Virus record (IMG/VR): IMGVR_UViG_3300010885_035892
Span: 1 to 20,785 of that record
Direction: 5' to 3' (one strand)
From: a virus
DNA length: 20,785 bases
Each line of letters begins with the position of its first letter. The first letter of the stretch is position 1. The position numbers and the translations under genes are program-made. This document shows, one piece after another, positions 4,612 through 13,095 of the stretch. The notes below the pieces were generated by a model. That model did not search any database, had not been told where the DNA came from, and saw only the letters and a list, made by a program, of their open reading frames with translations.

Positions 4612-6485
4612 GGCGCAATCCCCCTGCAAGCAAGAGCAATGTACCCATCAGTACTCACTCCTAAAGCAGTTGCTGAGTTTATTCCAACAGTAACCCCGCC
4701 AGATGCCGAAGCAAGGAGAGTTTGGTTTCCGTTGTTGTAGACAATGCAGTTGAGTGCAGTTCCGCTTCCTGCGAATGCGGTGCAATCACACTTAAAGCGC
4801 GAAGAGTTGGCAAAAGTAGCAGCGGGGATTACTACTTGGTAAACCCCAGCAGAAGCGCGAGTTGGGGCTGAGATTGTTCCCAATGGATCGCCGTACTCAA
4901 TGCATGGAGTAGCTGCGCAAGTGGTAGGGGCTGATTCTGATCCAGTTCCGCCAAAGGTGTAGTCGAAAGCTTGCGGCTTAGTTACGCCAACAACTCTGAG
5001 CAAGTTAGAAAAAGACCCAATGATGTAGTTAATTTTTGAGTTAACAAAATCAACGCCTGCTTTTTGGCACATAATTTGGAAGTTTGAATCTGCCGCAACG
5101 GCATCTAAAATTACAGTCACGGCAGTGCTTGTGGCGTCTACCCTGGGGGCCCTGGCCGAACCACTTGCTGCCACAGTGCAGTTTGGAGCTACTGTAAAAA
5201 TGCCGGTGTTGTATGTGCAAACGTACGTTCCAGCGCTGGCGTTTGTGCAGTTACCGTTGACCCAATCTAAGTTTTCGTTGGAGACAGTAGTTGTGGAAGC
5301 TCCGTCTGTAACAAACGCACTAAACATGTCAGTGCAGTTTCTTTGATCGTCACAACGACCTTGGATGATATTGCTCTTTTGCGGGTAGTACTCAAGAATA
5401 AATTTACTGTTGTAGGCGAACCCTGTGCCAGTAACGTTATCAATATCTAGGCTGGTACTTGCAGATCGACCATATAACTCAAACGACCTGTTGGCAGTAG
5501 AGGTATAGTTAAAAACGCATGAAACTGTAGTCCCAAATTCTGAACCGCTGTTTGGACCGCCAGATTCTTCACAGTTGGTAGTGCCGTCAAAGATAGAAAG
5601 AGCGGTTTGGATGTTTCCGGTTGTAGCCGCCTTAATCCAGAATGTGGCCTTGTACGTACCAGGGGGAAGCGAGTTGACTGTTACGCGAAGAGCATCGGCA
5701 TCGGTGGTCTGCCAAGAGCCAACTGAAGAATAGGGAATAGTGGGGGCAGGGAGAGCTGCGTTACAAGTGAATGCGCCAGACGTTGTAGAGGTACGTGTGC
5801 AAGTAGCAGAGGCGGTGGCAGCAAAATAAGCATAACCAGCAAGCTGGGCCTGTGAAACACTTGCAAGAAAACTAAATGGGACAGGGCCAGCTCCCGCATC
5901 GTCCACATAAATTGTCCCCGTGCTGGATCCTGTCGTAGTGACTTGAACTCCGTAGTTAGTTGACCCAAAGATAAATGGGATAACATATTGGTTCCACGTT
6001 GTTCCGGCGTTAGACCCAACCACGATGCAGTTCGTAGATGTAGCAGCGTTGTCAACGTAGGCACAAACCTGTGCAAGAGGATCCGTAGTTTTAACCCAAG
6101 CGTACGCCACACCTGGAGAGCCAGTTAGCTGAGATACGTTCGTTGTCACAGATTGCGTGAAAGTGGGGATTGCTGCGGTATACGGTAGGGCGGTCCCGCG
6201 AATACCACTATGTTTGTTCGTAGCATCGGCCGCTGGAGTTGTGTTTACAGCGGTCCATCCAGTGCTGAATGTGGAGTGCTCAAAACCAGGATTTGCTAGT
6301 GTATTAAAGCTACCAGTTTCAATCAATGCGTTGATACCGCCAAGGTTTGTAACTTGGTTTAATGGTGCCTGATGTACGTTAGAGTAAAGAGTGGCAGTTT
6401 GTGCCTGTCCTTTGATCCCGTAAGGGGCCACACCATACGCGTGTGAAGAAATAGCCAAAACAAGTAGCAGAAGAATATTCTTCAT
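4608..6485 (-). CDS. Secreted, cysteine-rich beta-sandwich protein in the tail operon
   Basis: 625 residues. It begins with a clear Sec signal peptide: Lys2, the hydrophobic run ILLLLVLAI, and SHA just before a likely cleavage site after residue 16. Residues 64-200 (LANPGFEHSTFSTGWTA near the start, TIYVDDAGAG near the end) look like a jelly-roll carbohydrate-binding module. A second such module spans about 255-350 (ADALRVTVNSLPPGTYKATF to LDIDNV). Further Ser/Thr/Gly-rich beta sequence follows, with about 18 Cys in total, consistent with disulfide bonds outside the cytoplasm. It starts at ATGA on the tail-fibre stop with GGAG five bases upstream, so it is part of the tail operon. Virion proteins normally lack signal peptides, so a secreted or surface role during infection is possible. 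Confidence 0.72.
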   Translation of the reverse strand: MKNILLLLVLAISSHAYGVAPYGIKGQAQTATLYSNVHQAPLNQVTNLGGINALIETGSFNTLANPGFEHSTFSTGWTAVNTTPAADATNKHSGIRGTALPYTAAIPTFTQSVTTNVSQLTGSPGVAYAWVKTTDPLAQVCAYVDNAATSTNCIVVGSNAGTTWNQYVIPFIFGSTNYGVQVTTTGSSTGTIYVDDAGAGPVPFSFLASVSQAQLAGYAYFAATASATCTRTSTTSGAFTCNAALPAPTIPYSSVGSWQTTDADALRVTVNSLPPGTYKATFWIKAATTGNIQTALSIFDGTTNCEESGGPNSGSEFGTTVSCVFNYTSTANRSFELYGRSASTSLDIDNVTGTGFAYNSKFILEYYPQKSNIIQGRCDDQRNCTDMFSAFVTDGASTTTVSNENLDWVNGNCTNASAGTYVCTYNTGIFTVAPNCTVAASGSARAPRVDATSTAVTVILDAVAADSNFQIMCQKAGVDFVNSKINYIIGSFSNLLRVVGVTKPQAFDYTFGGTGSESAPTTCAATPCIEYGDPLGTISAPTRASAGVYQVVIPAATFANSSRFKCDCTAFAGSGTALNCIVYNNGNQTLLASASGGVTVGINSATALGVSTDGYIALACRGIAP

Positions 6486-8524
6486 ACTTTCTCCACTACG
6501 CCGACAGATTGTGCCGCTGTGTCTGAAATAAGGTAATAATCGCCAGCATCAAAATCAAAAACAAGTCGGTCTGGACCAATGATTTCCATTCCGGTTGTTG
6601 TTGTGACAGTGGAGGCCCCAATCCAAATTCTTCCTGTGTTTGCAGGAGATGGGTTAATCATGAGCTTAACTCGAGCTGCGTTGGGGGCTGTCCCAGCAAC
6701 AGTAGCGCGAACCGCAGCAACCCCAACCGTAATTTGGGCCTGAGTGATTGTCCCTGCAACCGATGCGGGAGTCGTTCTTTGAGAACCTGTACCAGTCGCG
6801 CCTGTTCCCATGAGAACGGCCACTGCGTTCATTTGGGAGACGTTGACGGATTGGTTAGCGGTCAATGCCCCAATGATTGCCGATCCGGCGGGCAGTGGAG
6901 CGTCTAGCCCCATAAGACCAGTTGTGTTTGTTCCTCGAAGAGAAACAACAGCAGTTCCAGTTACTGCCGCAAGTGCCGTGATCCGAACTTGTGCCAATCC
7001 GCTAACTTCAAGCTGAAAAATGCCCTGAAGTGCGGATGTAATCGTTGCTAGGTTCAATCCCGTATTTACGTTCATGATGGAAGAAAGCGCCACCCAGGTG
7101 GACCCATCTACAGTTCCCTGGGCAGTCAGGGCCCCGGTGTATGTTCCAGTAACCTGAACCGTTACTGTTCCGTTTCCGCTTAGAGCTAATGCAACAGTAG
7201 ACCCTGCAGTAGCGGCGCCCGTTGTTGGGTTTAAGTTTTGGGTAGTGATGTTACCGGAGGCGGTAGCGTCAGTAACCGAGGCAGTAACCGGAATAGCGGA
7301 TTGATTGGACGCAAGAACTACAGCAAGACTGTTTGCCATAGTGCTTTGGCCAAGAGCCGATGGCAGCAGTGCAATCAAAGAAGTAATTCTTTGAGCAATG
7401 CGCTGAAGTCTTCCGTTCAATCCGCTAGATGCCGTATCAGAAGCGGGGGCTGTCTCTGTGACTGCACCGATAAGAGTTAGTTCTGAAGATTGGTTTGCGG
7501 ATGTCGCCGCACCCGATGGGAGAGGAAGAGATTGGACAGTGTTTATTTCCATTCTACCCGATGAGTCGGTCAGAAGATGGCGCTTAAGGCCTCCCCCATC
7601 TACGCCAGAGACTGAAACGGGATTGAAAGTTGGAGCCGCCCCAACGGCAGATGATCCGGTTACAATAATTGATGAGTCAGTATTTGATACAACAACAGGC
7701 TGCTTGCCTGAAACCAAGGCAGGTATTTTTGAATCAATACTAGATAGGGAAGAGTTTGTTGTTGTCTGCGCCGCTGATGTTGCTGCGCCTGCAGGAAGGG
7801 GTAATGCCGCCGCGCTAATTGGGACAGCGCTAGCCCGAAGCTGAGTGTCCGTAAGGGGACCAGATACTGGTATTGATGACTGGTCAGATGCCAAGGCGAC
7901 TGCAAGGCTGTTCGACATGGTTTTCTGGCCAAGTGAAGCCGGAAACAATGCGATGAGTGAAGTAAGGCGTTGAGCAATACGCTGGAGGCGTCCGTTTTGT
8001 CCGCTCGCCGCCGTGTCTGTAGCTGGAGCGGTTTCGGTGGTGTCACCCTGGCGGTCTGCTGTAGAAAATCCCCCTGTGGGAGGATCAAGCGTTACAACTT
8101 GCTTGCCTGTGGTATCTAGCTGCTCAGTTATGGGCCGAAGAATTGCAAAGTTTTCACCCCCAACCGGGGCAACAGGGAGACCTTGGGCCAGAGTAAAACT
8201 AGTTCCTGAAATAACTGACTCGACGTGCTCTTCGATCAAACGGTTAGCTGTGAAATCTAACCATCTAATAATGTCGCCAGGGATGATTTGAGTATTCAGG
8301 CAATTAATAACCCGAGTGGTTGACCCAGATTGAGCTGTTGACGTATTGATAACTGCGCCGCCGCGAACGTGAGCATCAATTGCGCGACGTGACCCAGCAG
8401 ATGGCTGGACGGTAACATTCGCTAGCGAGTTTTGCTCACTATCGCCCCCGTATCCTTGAATCTGTACAGAGCTTGCGGATCCGCCTCCGCCCGTTGCCTG
8501 TGGTGGCCAAAAATACTGAATCAT
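6482..8524 (-). CDS. Tail fibre or tail-associated protein with duplicated module
   Basis: 680 residues, rich in Ala, Ser, Thr and Gly. It carries modules common in phage tail proteins: LPLPAGAATSA at 241-251, repeated as LPLPSGAATSA at 333-343. A 59-residue block at 163-221 is repeated at 356-414 with over 75 percent identity (GRLQRIAQR, ALFPASLGQ and MSNSLAVALASDQSS in the first copy). Residues 440-535 contain a beta-sandwich with the QGTVDGSTWVALS motif. The C-terminus ends in FDFDAGDYYLISDTAAQSVG. The likely role is host recognition or tail-tip structure. Start ATGA overlaps the upstream stop. No chaperone or peptidase domain is visible. Confidence 0.78.
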   Translation of the reverse strand: MIQYFWPPQATGGGGSASSVQIQGYGGDSEQNSLANVTVQPSAGSRRAIDAHVRGGAVINTSTAQSGSTTRVINCLNTQIIPGDIIRWLDFTANRLIEEHVESVISGTSFTLAQGLPVAPVGGENFAILRPITEQLDTTGKQVVTLDPPTGGFSTADRQGDTTETAPATDTAASGQNGRLQRIAQRLTSLIALFPASLGQKTMSNSLAVALASDQSSIPVSGPLTDTQLRASAVPISAAALPLPAGAATSAAQTTTNSSLSSIDSKIPALVSGKQPVVVSNTDSSIIVTGSSAVGAAPTFNPVSVSGVDGGGLKRHLLTDSSGRMEINTVQSLPLPSGAATSANQSSELTLIGAVTETAPASDTASSGLNGRLQRIAQRITSLIALLPSALGQSTMANSLAVVLASNQSAIPVTASVTDATASGNITTQNLNPTTGAATAGSTVALALSGNGTVTVQVTGTYTGALTAQGTVDGSTWVALSSIMNVNTGLNLATITSALQGIFQLEVSGLAQVRITALAAVTGTAVVSLRGTNTTGLMGLDAPLPAGSAIIGALTANQSVNVSQMNAVAVLMGTGATGTGSQRTTPASVAGTITQAQITVGVAAVRATVAGTAPNAARVKLMINPSPANTGRIWIGASTVTTTTGMEIIGPDRLVFDFDAGDYYLISDTAAQSVGVVEKV
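7283..7459 (-). repeat. Second copy of 59-codon tail-fibre repeat
   Basis: Encodes residues 356-414 of the tail fibre. It matches the first copy (7862-8038) without gaps over 59 codons, with about a dozen substitutions such as Gln to Leu, Phe to Leu and Asp to Asn. A shorter flanking LPLPxGAATSA motif is also duplicated, but its offset differs, so the two elements were not copied as one fixed block. Confidence 0.85.
7862..8038 (-). repeat. First copy of 59-codon tail-fibre repeat
   Basis: Encodes residues 163-221 of the tail fibre, paired with 7283-7459. It carries the predicted helix GRLQRIAQRLTSLIALFP, a likely trimer-forming or shaft element between beta modules. Confidence 0.85.
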
Positions 8525-8877
8525 GCTCCCACCCCTTGGGCAGAAACCCAGGCATTAATTAGCCCTGAACCGCCATTGTCTAAAAAAGACAGGCGCAGGA
8601 ATTTGAATTTATTTTCGATGACAATTGTGTATTCGGTATCAGACGCACCGTTGGCCGTGAGGTCTGTGGAGAACACAAGCTCTCTCCATGCTGACGGAAC
8701 ATCTCCGCGCTCATTTGAATACTCAACTAGAAATTTTCCGATCACAGTCGAAGCTATGGTTGTCTCAAAGACAACTTTATCGGAAGCCCCGACTTCGGTG
8801 AATTGACCATTGGGTGAAAGTGATGAATTAGCCGCTGTTAAGACCTGAAAGCGCGGCGCTTGATAACGACGTCCCAT
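8521..8877 (-). CDS. Small beta-sandwich structural protein
   Basis: 118 residues. Strand-rich, with FLVEYSNERG then AWRELV, and KFLRLSFLDNGGSG then NAWVSAQG near the end. The order and spacing parallel the 109-residue protein at 4043-4372 (VQGSNDG then NWTNIS; YYAEIRAKYAGTSG then NAYLVTKG), so the two are probably paralogues. It lies between the internal-protein genes and the tail fibre and is likely a tail or fibre-attachment component. GAGGGG four bases before ATG 8877 is a good ribosome binding site. The ATG also overlaps a TAA that closes an in-frame extension of the gene upstream. The stop overlaps the fibre start as ATGA. Confidence 0.68.
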   Translation of the reverse strand: MGRRYQAPRFQVLTAANSSLSPNGQFTEVGASDKVVFETTIASTVIGKFLVEYSNERGDVPSAWRELVFSTDLTANGASDTEYTIVIENKFKFLRLSFLDNGGSGLINAWVSAQGVGA

Positions 8878-8963
8878 TATGCCCCTCGTGGGTTAAGCGG
8901 TTGTGGCCGCATAGCTAGTAATTGTTTCCACAATGACTTAATGGGAATCTGTTTTCTTAAAGC
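8877..8963 (-). other. Open in-frame extension after the amber stop of the internal-protein gene
   Basis: The 87 bases between the TAG and the next gene read as 28 sense codons plus TAA in the same frame as the 912-codon gene. The extension is basic (starts ALRKQIPIKS, ends NPRGA). The TAA at 8877-8879 overlaps ATG 8877 as TAATG, the favoured junction in this operon. No terminator is seen: only weak 4-5 bp hairpins without a T run. Confidence 0.6.
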
Positions 8964-11702
8964 CTAAGAGCGGTAAAGCGTTCGGTCAAGTCCAGTTTGG
9001 TTCCTCTCGGATACTTTCATCTTAGAAACCTGTCCGGCATTAATCTTCTTTGGAGCATTCTGACCACCCCGCTCAGGAGCTTCTTGTGTAGTCTGAGACT
9101 GTAAAAGAGCCATTCCTGCGGGAGTCATTGCTGGAAGTGCTTTGGCACCAAGAACTTGTTGAACAACCATGCGCTGCTTATTTGTGAGAACTTTTGGCAT
9201 TCTTGCCAGCATTTCGGCTTGAACAGCGGCAATAGTGCGCGGATAGACCACTTTCATCGCTTCCAGCCCACGGGGCGAGACATAGCCCGTCTTAAGACCA
9301 TCAAGAATAGCGTTTGGATTGTCCACGCCTTCCAGATAATCAGAAAATGCCATGACCTCTGACTTGGATGGCTTGTAGTCGTTCTCTAAATAGCCCTCAC
9401 CACGTCGAGGAATTTTAGATTGGAGGAATTGGACAGAGGCGACCAATCGCGACTGAAGAGCGTTTGCCGTGTTGGGAGCCGCTGAAAACAAGTCCCTGTT
9501 GTTATCAATAAACATTTGGAGAACTTTGTCGGGGTCTTCTTGAATCTTGTCGTAAACATCAATGGCGCGCTCAATCTTCTTTTCTGGAATAGGTCGAACG
9601 GCTTCCCGAGAAATTGTCTTGCGAGACTGAGAGAAGAATCCTTTGACTGCGCTAGAGATTGAGCCCTTTTGCTTATTTGCTGCGTGCTCGATAACCCCAA
9701 GGGTTGGGATGGTGTTGGTGAAATGCTTCTTGAGTGCGGAGTTTCCTCCACTGTAAAGAGCATATCTTCCCATTTCCACCGCTTGAAACGCAGGGCTGAG
9801 AACCTTTTGAAACATCAACTCAATGGCCGATCTTGAGCTATTGTTAGTCTTTGTGGGCAATGCTCGAATGTACGTCGCCAAGTCTTTAACCTTAGCTGCG
9901 GCATCTTTATTAAACCCTAAAAGAATGTCCATCTCCTTGGGGTCCATCTTGTGGAACTTTTTTACGAACTTATTTGGATCTACAATCCCCTCTGGTGTGG
10001 AAATTTCCTTCTTAATCTCTCCAAGCTTAAAGCGACGCGCAGCCTCAAATGCATCTGGCAGCTCTTTTTTAAGAGCTAAAGCGTGGTCGTAGTTGTCAAT
10101 CTTAAGGAACTTATCAGCAAAAGCCTCAGCCTTTGCTCCCTTAATTGACTCAATAATAGCGGTTGGCGATTTCCCTCTGACTCCAAATGCTTTGGCGTAT
10201 TCTTGAAACCTTTTAGCTTGGGTAGCGTACAGCTTGTTGGCAGCCGCATACTTTTCGGACACTTCTTTTTTTAGCTTCTCACCACCGGCCAAAAATGCCG
10301 CGTCTTCAATTGTCTTTTGCTCGGCTTGCTTAAGCCTATCCACAACCTCGGAAAGAATCTCTATTTGGGTATGATCAGGAGATGGAGACATCATCGCTGT
10401 TCGAATGTCCTGCTGGCGATATCTTCTGATTTGTTGGAGATCTTCCAGTGTCTTGGCGTTTTTAATGTTTTCACCAAGTCGCTTGGCAAATGATTCGCCA
10501 CCGCCAGAGAACTTAACATACTTAGAGTTTGCAATGTCCTCGGTCAGCTCAAATATGTGGTCGCTAGTAATTGGAGCTTTTGCGTAACCGTCTTTTAGTT
10601 CTGTGTATATTCTTTTTGCAGGCTCAATGCTTTCGTTAAAGTTCTTAACAACGCTGTCTTGAAGCTCTTTGCCGGCAGTATGGGCTGGTATTTCGGCCCC
10701 ATCACCAACAATCGATCCAATCTCCTTGGATATTGTGTTTTCTACTTCCTCTCTCCCTGATCTCTTGATGGCCATCATGCCACCGGCGGAAGGTGAATCT
10801 GATAATGACGACTCTAGCGCCCTGAATGGCTTAAGCGTGCTTTCTTGGCCTGGTGTTGTTGCCCAGCCACGCTCTTTTGCAACTCTGATAAGTTCGCTGT
10901 TTTGAAGAGAGTTAGCAGCGTCCTCAGCTTTGTCTAAAATATTAGCAGCGGCATGTGCCTCCGCTTTTTCTGCTGCCGTATTTAAGCTTTCATCAATTAC
11001 GGAACTTCTAAACCTTTTGAAGGCACCATTTCCGACTTTCTGGGCAGCTCCGGCAAGGGCACCGCCAGCGGAGCCAATTGCCCCACCAGTTACCGCGCCA
11101 AGACCAATGTTGGATAAGATTGATTCTGCATTTAGCTCAGCATCGCCCATGGCGTCTTCGGTAAATGCACGCGCACCGCCCTGAAACATACCCTCAACGG
11201 TACCGACGGTTCCGTACTTAATTGCCTTCTTTATAATTCCAGACTTGATAGTCTCTGCGGCACCAGTGGCAAGAATTTTGGCACCAGCTTTGGCCGCGAT
11301 ATTTTCTGCAATTGCCGCCGGTGCGTATGTAGCAGCCTTACCAAGTGCGCCTGTACCTCCAGACAACAGAATTGGGGCAACGTTGCCACCAATCTCAAAA
11401 GTGGTGGATAATGCCGGGTTATACTTTTCTAGCCCAGACAGTTCTTCTGGCGTAGTGAATCCAGAAGCGTTAGACAGGTAATCTGTCGCCCCAAGAGATA
11501 AGCCTCGACCAAATGCCAATGCGCTGGCCTTAATTGGCTGATCTCCGTAAAGCTTCTCATCAGCTTCTGCCTTGAGTGCTTCAGGCGTTAGTTCTTTTGC
11601 ACCATACCCAATGGCAGCAGCAAGGCGACTTCTGTCTATCTTCTCACGCTGACCAAGTGGGTTTACAATCTCTACCTGAGCGTCTGGTTTTTGTTCAGCC
11701 AC
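8964..11702 (-). CDS. Large internal virion/DNA-ejection protein (T7 gp16-like position)
   Basis: 912 residues. The N-terminal 100 residues are polar. Residues about 105-225 hold long Gly/Ala-rich hydrophobic stretches (GGNVAPILLSGGTGALG; NIGLGAVTGGAIGSAGG), typical of ejection proteins that enter membranes. The rest is helical and charged, with no transglycosylase motif that I can find. By order it takes the place of T7 gene 16. The start is GTG 11702, directly after the upstream TAA (TAAGTG). The stop is TAG at 8964-8966, and the frame then stays open for 28 more codons to TAA 8877-8879, which overlaps the ATG of the next gene. The true product may be 941 residues if the amber codon is suppressed, or the TAG may be a recent mutation. 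Confidence 0.72.
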   Translation of the reverse strand: MAEQKPDAQVEIVNPLGQREKIDRSRLAAAIGYGAKELTPEALKAEADEKLYGDQPIKASALAFGRGLSLGATDYLSNASGFTTPEELSGLEKYNPALSTTFEIGGNVAPILLSGGTGALGKAATYAPAAIAENIAAKAGAKILATGAAETIKSGIIKKAIKYGTVGTVEGMFQGGARAFTEDAMGDAELNAESILSNIGLGAVTGGAIGSAGGALAGAAQKVGNGAFKRFRSSVIDESLNTAAEKAEAHAAANILDKAEDAANSLQNSELIRVAKERGWATTPGQESTLKPFRALESSLSDSPSAGGMMAIKRSGREEVENTISKEIGSIVGDGAEIPAHTAGKELQDSVVKNFNESIEPAKRIYTELKDGYAKAPITSDHIFELTEDIANSKYVKFSGGGESFAKRLGENIKNAKTLEDLQQIRRYRQQDIRTAMMSPSPDHTQIEILSEVVDRLKQAEQKTIEDAAFLAGGEKLKKEVSEKYAAANKLYATQAKRFQEYAKAFGVRGKSPTAIIESIKGAKAEAFADKFLKIDNYDHALALKKELPDAFEAARRFKLGEIKKEISTPEGIVDPNKFVKKFHKMDPKEMDILLGFNKDAAAKVKDLATYIRALPTKTNNSSRSAIELMFQKVLSPAFQAVEMGRYALYSGGNSALKKHFTNTIPTLGVIEHAANKQKGSISSAVKGFFSQSRKTISREAVRPIPEKKIERAIDVYDKIQEDPDKVLQMFIDNNRDLFSAAPNTANALQSRLVASVQFLQSKIPRRGEGYLENDYKPSKSEVMAFSDYLEGVDNPNAILDGLKTGYVSPRGLEAMKVVYPRTIAAVQAEMLARMPKVLTNKQRMVVQQVLGAKALPAMTPAGMALLQSQTTQEAPERGGQNAPKKINAGQVSKMKVSERNQTGLDRTLYRS

Positions 11703-13094
11703 TTACTGCCCCATGAATTTAAGACCGAGGGAGTTGCCCTTTGAGCGCAATGATTTTGCACTAATATCATTAAGGCGTTCCATCCCGCTCTTTCTGAATA
11801 ATAAGCTTGTAGGGTCAGATATAACAGAATCCATTAAGCCTTGGTCTCCAGATGAGATTTGGCCCAACTTGGCTGCATCTTTGAGCTGTAAAATCATTGA
11901 TGACCTAAGCCTATTTAGGTCCTGGTATGCTTGAGTCCCTGGTGTTTTTGATTGAATTGGATTTGCTGAAACTATTTTTACCATTTCTGATGCCATTGAC
12001 TTCATTGAATTATGTGCTGCTACTGCGCTTCTGAATTCTCTTGCAGACACATCGTCAGGGGCAACGCCCTCAAACCCATCAATGTTAATCATTTTCCCCT
12101 GGTTGGCTGCCATGGCCTTCTGCCTTGCCTGCACAGACAGGACGACGGCTTGCTGGTTAAGCCTAGCAGCTTCTTGCTCTGCAGCCCCTGCGACTTGCAT
12201 CACTCGTGCCTTGGCACTTTCAGAACTCACTTTTGCAGCTCTGTTTCTTCCTGTTTGCGCAGCAAGATTGAAAGCCTCTGCTTTTTTAGAAAGCTTGGCC
12301 GCCTCAAGACTACCAAGCCTCTTCTCTGCCTCTGCTAAAAGTGCGCCTTTATTATTAATGCTCTTGTCTTTAGACAGCATTGCATTTTCTTGAATCTTAA
12401 GGTCTAGGTCAGTAGCGTTGTTGATTATGTTGATTGCGTTCTTTGTCGTCTCTGGCGTTGCAGCTGACAATACCAAGCTAATCCCTCCCAGAATTTTATT
12501 CCAGGTGCTTGTCCCTTCAAATATCCCGCGCGGCTCAAGCTTCATCTTGGACCGCTCTTCGATCTCTTTTTCTTTTTGCAATCGATGTCTTTCAATGTCT
12601 TGAGACAGGAGCTGTTCTTCCTCTGATTTGGCGGAGATTTTTGCTAGATCGCTATTAAGGTTTAGCTGATCGCTCTCAAGCGCTTTTTGATATTGGTCTT
12701 GCGCATTGATCTCAGTGTTCATGCCTTTATAAGTCAGCGGAGAAACACCCATTTGCGGAACACCGGAATACTGGTTAGGTTCCTGTTGCGGTTGTGGTGC
12801 CACTGATGCAGGAGCAGGCCCAGCAATGGCAGCAGGAGCTTGCGGCAAAATTGGGGCCGATAAACCTTCTGCGAAAGGAATTCCAGCCTGGCCCCCACCG
12901 GAAGTGTTCATCTCACTAACTCCGGCAATTCGATTAAGCTCCGCTTGCTTTTTATCAGCCTCAAGTTGTTTCTGCTCCATCTCTTCGCGGAGCTTTTTTT
13001 CTTTTGCTCCCATGGCAAGCGCTGATGATTCTGGAGCTGCTGAAACAATTGCATCCGCAACCGCTTCTCTGTTCGCTTTAGTTGGGTCTGCCAT
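11703..13094 (-). CDS. Internal virion protein with long coiled-coil segments (T7 gp15-like position)
   Basis: 463 residues. A charged helical N-terminus (KEKKLREEMEQKQLEADKKQ) is followed by a Pro/Ala/Gln-rich linker at about 75-115, another charged coil, and a short hydrophobic stretch GGISLVLSAATP near 204-215. Then comes a long Ala/Lys/Glu-rich helical region. There is no enzyme motif. Size, helicity and place between a small Ala/Gln-rich protein and the 912-residue protein match the internal core proteins of T7-like phages, which are ejected with the genome. One base separates its ATG from the upstream TAA. The next gene starts immediately after its stop. Confidence 0.65.
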   Translation of the reverse strand: MADPTKANREAVADAIVSAAPESSALAMGAKEKKLREEMEQKQLEADKKQAELNRIAGVSEMNTSGGGQAGIPFAEGLSAPILPQAPAAIAGPAPASVAPQPQQEPNQYSGVPQMGVSPLTYKGMNTEINAQDQYQKALESDQLNLNSDLAKISAKSEEEQLLSQDIERHRLQKEKEIEERSKMKLEPRGIFEGTSTWNKILGGISLVLSAATPETTKNAINIINNATDLDLKIQENAMLSKDKSINNKGALLAEAEKRLGSLEAAKLSKKAEAFNLAAQTGRNRAAKVSSESAKARVMQVAGAAEQEAARLNQQAVVLSVQARQKAMAANQGKMINIDGFEGVAPDDVSAREFRSAVAAHNSMKSMASEMVKIVSANPIQSKTPGTQAYQDLNRLRSSMILQLKDAAKLGQISSGDQGLMDSVISDPTSLLFRKSGMERLNDISAKSLRSKGNSLGLKFMGQ

Positions 13095-13095
13095 A

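Noticed and set aside
5681-6112. A 143-codon minus-strand frame inside the secreted-protein gene, and a similar one at 7660-8088
   Set aside because: Both are out-of-frame shadows with Leu/Pro/Arg-rich, motif-free translations inside genes with clear domains and normal start signals.
8877-8912. An 11-codon leader peptide starting at ATG 8912
   Set aside because: It is the same frame as the extension after the amber stop and has no ribosome site of its own; the in-frame extension explains it more simply.
8964-8966. Genome-wide reassignment of TAG
   Set aside because: Frames of 625 to 995 codons contain no internal TAG breaks, other genes end normally with TAA, TGA or occasionally TAG, and reading through the TAG stops at 3112 and 2755 gives no sensible extension.
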